A stretch of 64,000 nt of DNA, taken from positions 136,951-200,950 of the forward strand of contig CAVXTL010000002.1 of NCBI GenBank assembly GCA_963764665.1, in the 5' to 3' direction. The position numbers and the translations under genes were made by a program. Below, one piece after another: positions 1 through 6,776 of the stretch (the first letter of the stretch is position 1; each line of letters opens with the position of its first letter). Origin of the DNA: JACVRW01 sp963764665 (lineage in GTDB: Bacteria > Actinomycetota > Thermoleophilia > Solirubrobacterales > Thermoleophilaceae). A model generated the notes under the pieces. The model saw only the letters and a list, made by a program, of their open reading frames with translations, was not told the DNA's origin and did no database searches.

Positions 1-149
1 TGAGTGGCAGAAGAGAAGCAGACAAGGCGATCAAGGCACGTCGGTCACGATACGCTCTGACATCGCGTCGTAGAGGGCGTACAGCATGATCGTCGTGGGG
101 AAGCTCGCTGAGGTGGGCTAGAGCATCGAGCAAGAACTCCTGGCAGAGA

Positions 150-660
150 ACGGGGCGGGAATGAGCAGCCCCGGAAGCGGTACGAAACCGCGACGCCGGC
201 GGCGGCCGACCCGGCGAGTCCCGCGGGGCCCTGGCGCGGCGTGCGCCTCGGCGTTTCGCCCGTCGGGACCGAGGAGTCGCACGACTCGGCAACGAAGAGC
301 GGATTCCCGTCGGTCAGGGAGTGGATGCCTCGACAGACTAGGTGCGGGCTCGATCCCGGTGGAAAGCTCGATGTAGCTGCGACGTCCGATGCTCAGGCCG
401 GTCTAGCCCGATCTGGGATGCCGGCGGCTCCGTACCAGCGCGGCCAGCGTAGAAGACGGCGGGTCGCGCAACGTCGGGTAGACGTCGCGGAACGCGCAAA
501 CCACGAGCAGCCGGCTGCCGCCGATCTCGAGAGAGACGAACCGGAGCAGGAGCAGCGAGGGCTAGTACGCGGCGAGGAAGACGTCGAGCACGAGCACGAA
601 CGACAGGGCGAGAGCGGGCGACGGAGATAGGCGCATGGGAGCCTCGAACAGACGGAATCG
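150..660 (-). pseudogene. Decayed collagen-like surface protein fragments (copies A1 and A2)
   Basis: No open reading frame survives, but the DNA matches the intact collagen-like gene at 4798-5319 in pieces. Bases 174-225 match the stretch beginning at 5051 closely, and 590-640 match the gene's 5' end, including the sequence around its ATG (CATGGGAGCCTC on the + strand). Between them, at about 300-560, lie diverged pieces of the IKDGSITGKDV-coding part. The order suggests two partial copies in tandem, both on the minus strand. Boundaries are approximate because similarity fades. No product is expected. Confidence 0.6.
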
Positions 661-869
661 CGTACCCGCGGGCTCCAAGCCGGCGGTGACGCGAGCGCGA
701 AAAGCTAACGCCTCCGGCAGGAGCTGAGCGAGAAACGCCGGCGCCGGCTGAGCTGCTCTAGGAGCGCGTCGAGATAGGTTTAGCGAACATATGCGCGCAA
801 GGCTTGAACGCACGGCTAGTACGGAGGAGCGCCGCTCGCCTCTCAGCAGCGACGGACGATCAGGCGCGC

Positions 870-1185
870 CGCGTGCGCCGCGCGGTCCCTCCGGACCCTC
901 GGCGAGTCGCTCTTGACGATGTCCGGCTGCCGATGAGAAGGAATAGGCGCTAGCGACTAGCTAGCGCGGCCTAGAGGGCACAGGCTAGCTCGGCAAGCTC
1001 GTGCTCGCGTCACACGAACACGCCACTAGGAGCGCTCGGGCGTGCCTTGCTGATGGGCCGGCTGTGGAGCGCGGCGTCCTGCACGTGATCTGCTTGCTGC
1101 CGATCTGGAAGCTGCGGCTTGGCTCGATCTGGAGCGCTCGGTCAGCGCCGGGCGCGTAGCCAGGAAGACGGCGAGCGCATCGGCG
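870..1185 (-). pseudogene. Decayed collagen-like surface protein fragment (copy B)
   Basis: Bases 875-925 resemble the Gly-Pro coding part of the gene at 4798-5319 (a GCGCGGTCCCTCCGGACC stretch), and 1090-1180 resemble its 5' part, including the recognisable GATCTGCTTGCTGCCGATCT segment that in the intact gene encodes IGGKQI. The reading frame is destroyed. This is a third degraded copy in the same orientation as the others. Confidence 0.5.
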
Positions 1186-1214
1186 TGCCGCCAGGAGCGA
1201 TAGAGCGCCAGGAA

Positions 1215-1440
1215 CAGGTGAGCGCGGCGACGCTCCCGCAGGGAGATGTTCTTGACGAGTCCTTCGATGCTCGCCGTCCAGAGTTGACTGTGGCCGCCGA
1301 TCTGGAGGCCGACCACGAACGCTCCACGAGCGGTCAAGCGCAGCCAGGAAGAGGGCGACGACGACAGGGCGAAGAGCGCAAAGGCGAAGGTCGGCGGCGG
1401 CACGACGCCACAGCGAAAAGCCTAACCAGTTTGGCGCGCG
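1215..1440 (-). pseudogene. Decayed collagen-like surface protein fragment (copy C)
   Basis: Bases 1238-1345 match the intact gene's segment coding for VQIGGKQIKDGSITGKDVKN (GGGAGATGTTCTTGACGAG and GGCCGCCGATCTGGA are recognisable). Bases 1345-1380 resemble the signal-peptide coding part, and 1405-1420 (GCGAAAAGCCTAACC) resemble the 5' leader of the intact gene (GAGAAGAACCTAACC near 5370). The frame is lost and the fragment ends against the regulator remnant that starts at 1422. Confidence 0.55.
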
Positions 1441-1849
1441 CCGCGGCGCGTCCCTAGGGCGAGGGCTCGGCGCGCCGCAACGTGCAGGTGCTCAAAGCGC
1501 GTCAGGTAGAGCTGGTCGGGCTCGATCTCGAGCAGATAGCAGGGGGGCCGCGTGATGAGCATGCGGTTCGGCTCGCGGCGGTCGCGCTCGGGCTCGAGCA
1601 GCTTGCGTAGGGCGGAGACGTGTACCTGGACGAGCTTCGCGACGCTCGCAGGTGGCTCCTCCCCCCACAGCTCGTCGACGATCCGATCGCTCGACACGAC
1701 CTCGTTCGCGTTCAGCAGCAGGAGCGCCAGCAGCGCGCGCTGCTGAGGCGGCCCAAGCGTAAGCGGCCCACCTCGGTAGACACCTCCAGCGGGCCGAGCA
1801 GCGCGAACTCGATCTTGCGTACGGGGGCGATGAGACCTCTCGCCACCAT
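1422..1849 (-). pseudogene. Frameshifted BTAD/SARP-type winged-helix regulator remnant
   Basis: The upstream part encodes KIEFALLGPLEV and the downstream part encodes SSDRIVDELWGEEPPASVAK, then HVSALRKLL and the ITRPPCYLLEI hairpin. Together these form the OmpR-like DNA-binding domain of AfsR/SARP (BTAD) regulators. A net one-base loss near 1755 puts the halves in different frames: LGPPQQRALLALLLLNANEVV can be read only by changing frame. The protein stops just after RFEHLHVAARRALA, where the family's bacterial transcriptional activation domain should begin. Both the frameshift and the missing C-terminus indicate a dead gene. In life it would have been a DNA-binding activator. It is followed directly by decayed surface-protein copies. 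Confidence 0.75.
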
Positions 1850-1931
1850 AACCGAGTCAGAGAGCGGCGCCCCGGACTTTTTCGGAACGCCGCTCCCGAT
1901 GTGAGCCGCAAAAGCGGTCAGGCGCGCGGGC

Positions 1932-2291
1932 TCAGCTCGAAACGACGGGGGCGCGAGCCTTGTCGGTCCTACCCCTGATTAGCGTGTAGAGGACCAGTGC
2001 GCCGAGCGCCGACAGGCCCAGCGCGACGCCGCCCAAGATGCTGACGTCGCCCCAGTCGGTGCCTGTCGAGTCACCGGTGGGTGTGGGACCGGGCGAGGGG
2101 CTCGACGCCACTTGGCCGGCGTCCCGCGCGTGGGGCGAGCGTAGGTCCTGACCCTGGGTCGACGCGCCGACGTTCTCCGCTTCCCGCGGATGCAGCGGGC
2201 CTACGTAAGCACCGGCGGCGGGGGCCACCAACGCGCCCACGACCAACGCAGCGATTAGGCACTTCATCATCTTGCTAGTCGTGCGTCTCAT
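1932..2291 (-). CDS. Small exported, membrane-anchored protein of unknown function
   Basis: This 119-residue protein starts at an ATG with a good ribosome binding site (AGAAGGAGCAGAG before the ATG), which is why this start is preferred to an upstream one. Residues 1-28 are a signal peptide ending AAGA. A Ser/Pro/Thr-rich linker (about 55-80) leads to one membrane span (about 88-108) and a short basic cytoplasmic end. The architecture suggests an extracytoplasmic stalk anchored at its C-terminus. I do not recognise a family. It shares an upstream promoter-like block with the broken repeat-protein gene on its right, suggesting common control. Confidence 0.6.
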   Translation of the reverse strand: MRRTTSKMMKCLIAALVVGALVAPAAGAYVGPLHPREAENVGASTQGQDLRSPHARDAGQVASSPSPGPTPTGDSTGTDWGDVSILGGVALGLSALGALVLYTLIRGRTDKARAPVVSS

Positions 2292-2353
2292 CTCTGCTCC
2301 TTCTGGTCGGAGCCACCCCTCGTGGCTCATCGATGCCGAGCCTGCACCCGCCC

Positions 2354-2382
2354 GGTATGCGTACACCCCCAGAGGGGGTAAA
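2354..2382 (-). promoter_or_regulatory. Candidate promoter, TTTACC-N17-CATACC
   Basis: On the minus strand TTTACC (2377-2382) and CATACC (2354-2359) are exactly 17 bases apart. The same layout, within a longer conserved block containing CGTNAACCGA upstream, occurs at 3474-3502 before the neighbouring repeat-protein gene. Which sigma factor reads it is unknown; the adjacent ECF sigma gene is an obvious candidate, by inference only. Confidence 0.4.
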
Positions 2383-2595
2383 CGGTCGGTTTACGAGGAG
2401 GGCTGGCGGGCGCGAGCCGGCAAGAGGTCCCTTCTCGTCCGAGGAGCGTCTGACAGCTGCGCGCAGACGGGTAGGTAGAGAGGGAGAAGGAGCGCCTCGA
2501 GCCACACATGCTGATGGAGCACCTGCTGTGCGTCTCCGAGGCCGATCGCGGCCTGGCCCGCCGCTAACCCGCCTCGGCTAATGGGGGTCGGGTTC

Positions 2596-3422
2596 TCAGA
2601 ACCAGAAGCCGCCTATGTGTATGACGCAGAATGCACCGGTGAAGAAGGACCTGGACGCGCCTCCTTTCGACATAGCGCGTAGATAGTCGCGCCGCCAGGA
2701 CCAACGGCGGCTCCGCCATCGTGCTCAGGTTCTCGTAGGACGCGGTTTGTGGATCGTTGGGGTTCGCCAAGCTCGTCCTGTCGATTGTCCGGGTGTCGCC
2801 AATGAAGTCTCCGGGGTCTGCGTGGCCCGCGGCCTTGTTGAACAGTTCGCAGGTCACGCGCTTGCCGGTCCCGTCGTTCACTTCTGTCCTCTGGTTGGCA
2901 GCGAAGTACACGAGATAGTTGCCCTGAGGCACCTGCGTCTCAGCGACTCGGCTGTCGAAGCCGCTCACCGGCACGAACGGCGCCGGCGAGGGAAGGTTGA
3001 GCGCCGATTCGTTGATGTCGGCGCCGGTGAGCGAGTTGTCCAGCACCTCGTCGCTAGTCACCGCGCCCGCCCGGATGTCCGACTGGAGCAGCGAGTCGTT
3101 GAGGACCTCGTCCGAACCGACCGACTGCGAGCCGATGTCGTTGAACTGCAGCGAGTTGTCCTGAACGTCCGCACCGGTGAGCGAACCGTCGACTACGTCA
3201 ACGCCGAGGAAGCTGTGCACGTCGAAGGTGTTGAGGGTGCCGTCCTTGACATCGGCGGAGCCGATCTCGTTGTTGCCGATATCGACCGACTTGACCTGCG
3301 CCGTCGACGATGTCAGAGCTGAACACCGTGTTGGCCGCATAGGCGGTGCCGCCCAACGCCACGAACAACGCCAGCAAGGCAAGCACGTTCTGTCTCAGGT
3401 AGATGGGCAGTCTGCGAAGCAT
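2596..3422 (-). pseudogene. Exported repeat protein broken by frameshifts
   Basis: It begins at an ATG with a strong ribosome binding site (AAAGGAGGCGAAGCG). The N-terminus MLRRLPIYLRQNVLALLALF followed by VALGGTAYAANTVFSSDIVDG is typical of exported actinobacterial surface proteins. A frameshift near 3298 moves the frame to a run of about ten short repeats of the form DG(T/S)LTGADV..NSL, ending near residue 150. A C-terminal domain follows (NYLVYFAANQR, then TCELFNK). Further shifts near 2700 and 2665 are needed to reach the natural-looking end SFFTGAFCVIHIGGFWF and the stop at 2596. At least three shifts in 830 bases favour real decay. The intact protein would be secreted and probably folds as a repetitive beta structure. 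Confidence 0.7.
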
Positions 3423-3473
3423 CGCTTCGCCTCCTTTCGCGGGTTCATCAGTGCTCACACGCTGCACCGGCCC

Positions 3474-3502
3474 GGTATGCGCCCACCCGCGTGCGCGGTA
3501 AG
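3474..3502 (-). promoter_or_regulatory. Candidate promoter, CTTACC-N17-CATACC
   Basis: CTTACC (3497-3502) and CATACC (3474-3479) on the minus strand are separated by 17 bases and lie about 52 bases before the repeat-protein start. The surrounding block (3462-3534) is a close match to 2341-2404, which precedes another exported-protein gene. Confidence 0.4.
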
Positions 3503-3546
3503 TGCTCGGTTAACGAGGAGGGGGTACCGCCGCCCGCCCGGCAGGT

Positions 3547-4727
3547 CTAGGGGGCGAACTCTCCGCCCCCGCCGCCGCGCTCGGGGCCGAGCGGCCGGGA
3601 GCAAAGGCCATCGCCGGGCCGGCCGCTGCCGCGGGTGCCGCCACCGGCGCGGCGGCGGCCGGCCGCGACCGGATCGAACTCCTCGGGTTGGAATGGGCGG
3701 GGGCGCGGGCTCGGTGCGGGTACTGGCGCGGGCGCGACGGTCTCGGGTTCCGGGCGCGCGGGCGCTTCGGGAGCCGGGACGTCTCGGCCACCGTACGCAC
3801 CTCCGCCGGCACCGGAGTTGGCCGGTGGTTCCGGCCGCTAGGTGTTCGACCGCGGTGCCGCCACCCGCCAGGGCCGCGGCCGATGCGGCCACCGCGGCGA
3901 CCTTCTGGCCGGCCACCAGCTCGGCCACCGAGTTGGCGCGCTCGCCGAGCGCCGCGACCTTGTGCTGCGCCGACCCCACGAGCGGCTCGAGCAGACCTCG
4001 AAGGCCGCCGCCGTGGTCCGCCGCGAGCGCGAGCGGCGGCGCAGCGCCGCCACGCGCGCCGGTGCGGTCCGGTACTCGCGCAGCCGAGTGCGGCAGGCGA
4101 GGCACGTGCGCAGATGCGGACGCAGCAGTGCGATCTCGGCGGCCTGGCCTCGCCGTCGGCGAGCGCGGAGAGATGGACGGCCAGCCGCTCGCACTCCGCG
4201 CCCGCGTGGATCTCCTCGAGGCGATCGGAGAACGCCTGGCGGCCCTCGGTCAGACAGCGGTTCACCTTCGTGTACGTCCAGCCCGTGATCTCGCAGATCT
4301 CCTGGTAGGAGTACCCCTCGGCCTTGAGCAGCAGCGCGCGCAGCTCCTGCGGCTTGAGCCGGCCGATCGCCTCTGCGCCGTGGTGCAGGCGCTCCATCCG
4401 CTCCGCCTGGTCGTGGGTGGCGCCGGGCGCCGTGCCGGAGTCCACGAGCTCACCGTCGTCGCTCACCGGCGAGTGGCGCTCGCGCTGGCGGCGCAGCGCG
4501 AACGCCTCGTGCTTGATCACCGTGCGGAGCCACGGGACGAGCTCGTTCTCGTCCGTGGTCGGCGCCTTGGTGAGGAGGATCTCAAGGCCGCGCTGGTAGG
4601 CGTCCTCGGCGTCCTCCGGCGTGGCCGAGTAGCGGCGAGCGGTGGCCATGACCGACGACCCGTGCCGGCGCACGATCGACAGCAACGCCAGCTCCCGCTC
4701 GTCCCGGAGTTCTCTTGGCGGAGCCAT
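3547..4727 (-). pseudogene. ECF-type sigma factor with zinc-finger-like tail, frameshifted
   Basis: The first 175 or so residues are intact sigma-70 family sequence. Region 2 is around RRYSATPEDAEDAYQRGLEI. Region 4 is around LKPQELRALLLKAEGYSYQE, continuing to ITGWTYTKVNRCLTEGRQAF. The chosen ATG begins MAPPRELRDERELALLSIV. After ERLAVHLSALADGEA the coding frame changes (about 4150) to EIALLRPHLRTCLACRTRLREYR. This has a preceding Cys-x3-His-like pair and H-x3-C-x2-C, resembling the zinc-binding ZAS/zf-HC2 fold of anti-sigma factors. It changes again (about 4040) to an Ala-rich region AVAASAAALAGGG, and a third shift gives a Pro/Gly-rich tail ending GGGGGEFAP. A fused sigma and anti-sigma-like layout is inferred. 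As sequenced, only the sigma part plus a nonsense tail would be made. Confidence 0.7.
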
Positions 4728-4797
4728 CGACACGTCGTTCAGCGCGGATACTGCTCCGATTAGCCCCCCGGGGCGCCGGGTTGGGCCAAATTGAGAA

Positions 4798-5319
4798 CTA
4801 TTGAACAGCGTCGACGCTGCTCGCCCGGATACAGGCCACCGCGACGCTCGCCTGCAGCGGGTCCGCCGTCGGGTTGTTGACCACTGCCACCCAGGAGTCG
4901 GGGTTGCCACCCGCCAGATCCCCGAAGTCGGTGTAGCTGAGCGTCAGGCCGTCCTGTATGCGGTGGCTGCCCCCCATCGGCACCTGGCCGCTGGGGCAGA
5001 CGGCGTAGACCCTCTGGAGTTCTGCACCGGCCGGAACGTCGTCCGTGTTGAAGCGGTACGAAACCGCGACGCCGGCGGCGGCCGACCCGGCGGGTCCCGC
5101 TGGGCCCTGCGCGCCGCGCGCGCCGCGCGGCCCCTCCGGACCGCGCACGTCGCCCTTGATGTCGGTCCCGCTCAGGGAGTTGTTCTTGACGTCCTTGCCG
5201 GTGATGCTGCCGTCCTTGATCTGCTTGCCGCCGATCTGGACGCCGGCCACGGCGCCGCCCGTCGCGGCCAGGAACACGGCGACGAACGACAGAACGAGAG
5301 CGGGCGACGGTCGCCGCAT
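4798..5319 (-). CDS. Exported collagen-like surface protein
   Basis: This 173-residue protein is the one intact member of a family whose decayed copies fill 150-1440. Residues 1-26 form a signal peptide (PALVLSFVAVFLAATGGAVA). Residues 27-58 carry the IGGKQIKDGSITGKDVKN repeat type. Residues 60-78 are collagen-like Gly-x-y triplets (RGPEGPRGARGAQGPAGPAG). The remaining 90 residues form a compact domain with two Cys (VYAVCPSG and VAVACIRA) that could pair. The ATG has a ribosome binding site (CCAGGAGGCTCCC). It is probably secreted and displayed at the surface; ligand unknown. It lies upstream of the sigma-factor gene on the same strand. Confidence 0.8.
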   Translation of the reverse strand: MRRPSPALVLSFVAVFLAATGGAVAGVQIGGKQIKDGSITGKDVKNNSLSGTDIKGDVRGPEGPRGARGAQGPAGPAGSAAAGVAVSYRFNTDDVPAGAELQRVYAVCPSGQVPMGGSHRIQDGLTLSYTDFGDLAGGNPDSWVAVVNNPTADPLQASVAVACIRASSVDAVQ

Positions 5320-5411
5320 GGGAGCCTCCTGGTTGCGTATCCGCCGCCGGCCGGCGGCGCGGAGAAGAACCTAACCGCCGCGCTGGAGCGCGCGCGCTGC
5401 CTCCTGCGCGG

Positions 5412-6739
5412 CTACCGCCAGGTCACGGCCCAGTCAGCGGCACGTCCGGGCCGCACCGGCAGGGTGAAGGTCACGAAGCGTCCCGCGCGGCGGCTCGCGA
5501 CGGCCCGCCCGCCCGTCCACGCGACGACATCCTGGACCCCGGCCGGCACGCGCACGCGCAGCCGCAGGCGCTCGCGGCGCGCCACGCGCAGGTAGCCGCG
5601 CAGCGCATTCGCCCCGCGGGCCACGCCCACCCGCGCGAACCGCAGCGAGAACCGCCCGCGCAGGTGCGGATCGATCTCGAAGCCGGAGCGGGTGGCCCGA
5701 ACCCCGGCGAGGTTGATCGCGTTCATGACCATCCAGGTGGGCTGCTCGCTGATCTGTCCCTGGTAGTCGTCGAAGAGCAGGATCCCGCAGCGGGCCGGCG
5801 ATCGCGCGTAGTACGCGTTGCATGCGTCGTCGACCGAGATCGTTCCGTCCCAGTGCCGCGGATAGGCATCGGCATGAGCGGCGAGGGTGTTGCGGGTGTA
5901 CTCGTCCCAGGCGTAGCGCGCCGCCCCCGGCACGACCCCGTCCAGGTCGGCCAGCGCCCACGTGAGCCAGCCGTTGATGTCGAACCAGATCCCGCCCGGC
6001 CACTGGGAAGCGCCGTCGGACTTGAGGTCCGGGCTGGTGGGGGGCTCGGTGACAAGCGGGTCGCGCTCGGCGGGTGACAGCGCCGACCCGATTCGCGCCG
6101 GGCCGCCGAGGACGGCGGGGGCGCCGACGCCGGTCAGGAAGCGGCGGATGTTCGCCACGAGCGTCCGCGCCCGGCGCGGTCCCGCCACGCCGGCGAGCAG
6201 CGCCCACGGCTGCGGCTCGCCGAAGATCGCGCCGGTGCCGATCTGGGACGAGCCGTTGTACCCGCGCGAGTACCAGCCCCGCCCCGTCCACTCGCGCGCC
6301 ACGACCTTGCGAAGCTCGGCCGCGCGGCGGCGAAGCTGGGCCGCGAACGCGCGGTCGCCGCGCAGGTCGGCCAGATCGGCCAGGCGCGGATAGGCGAACG
6401 CGAGCTGAGCGGCCACCAGCGTGGTCTCGGACATGCTCAGCAGCTCCGCCCAGAAGTCCGACCAGTCGCCGTTGGTGCCTGCCAGGTATCCAGCGTGAGG
6501 CCCACGCAGCGACTCCTGGTGGCGGTACGCGATCTTCACGTGCTCCCACACGCTCGCCTTCTCGCCGGAGTCGGTGAACGGATGACGCTCCCGGAAGAAG
6601 CGCACGTCGCGGGTGCCCAGCCCGTACTCGGCGGCGGCGAGGAGCAGCCAGAAGTCGAGGTCGCTGGCGTTCCGAGCGCGTTGAAGTGCTCGCACAGCCA
6701 GCCGGCCAGGAGCATTCCGCGCCGTACGAGCTCCATCAC
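5412..6739 (-). pseudogene. GH94-type phosphorylase-like protein, N-terminally short and frameshifted
   Basis: About 430 residues resemble the C-terminal part of the glycoside hydrolase family 94 catalytic domain (cellobiose and chitobiose phosphorylases, beta-1,2-glucan enzymes). Recognisable are DLDFWLLLAAAEYGLGTRD, the TNGDWSDFW segment matching the family's GDWND, IGTGAIFGEPQPWALL, and WPGGIWFDINGWLTWALADL. A short first segment (MELVRRGMLLAGWLCEHFN) lies in another frame, so a shift occurs near 6675. Family members normally carry several hundred more N-terminal residues, for which there is no room before the divergent gene at 6777. A TAGGCT box six bases before the GTG at 6739 suggests that transcription still starts here. 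It is therefore probably a remnant, or a frame-corrected short variant. Confidence 0.6.
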
Positions 6740-6745
6740 GGCGGC

Positions 6746-6751
6746 AGCCTA
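6746..6751 (-). promoter_or_regulatory. -10 box TAGGCT for the GH94-like gene
   Basis: TAGGCT on the minus strand ends 6 bases before the GTG at 6739 (9 before the ATG at 6736). It mirrors the TAGGCT for the divergent gene at 6765-6770, so the two boxes form a back-to-back pair. Confidence 0.5.
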
Positions 6752-6764
6752 CATCGGCGGTGGA

Positions 6765-6770
6765 TAGGCT
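6765..6770 (+). promoter_or_regulatory. -10 box TAGGCT for the beta-propeller gene
   Basis: TAGGCT ends 6 bases before the GTG at 6777 and there is no Shine-Dalgarno sequence, as expected for a leaderless transcript. Confidence 0.5.
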
Positions 6771-6776
6771 CGGCCG

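Noticed and set aside
161..630. Short Arg-rich open frames in the first 630 bases
   Set aside because: The DNA there is explained by decayed antisense copies of a collagen-like gene; the frames have no start signals.
4798..5319. Collagen-like protein considered as a phage tail fibre
   Set aside because: It has a signal peptide and no phage genes are nearby.
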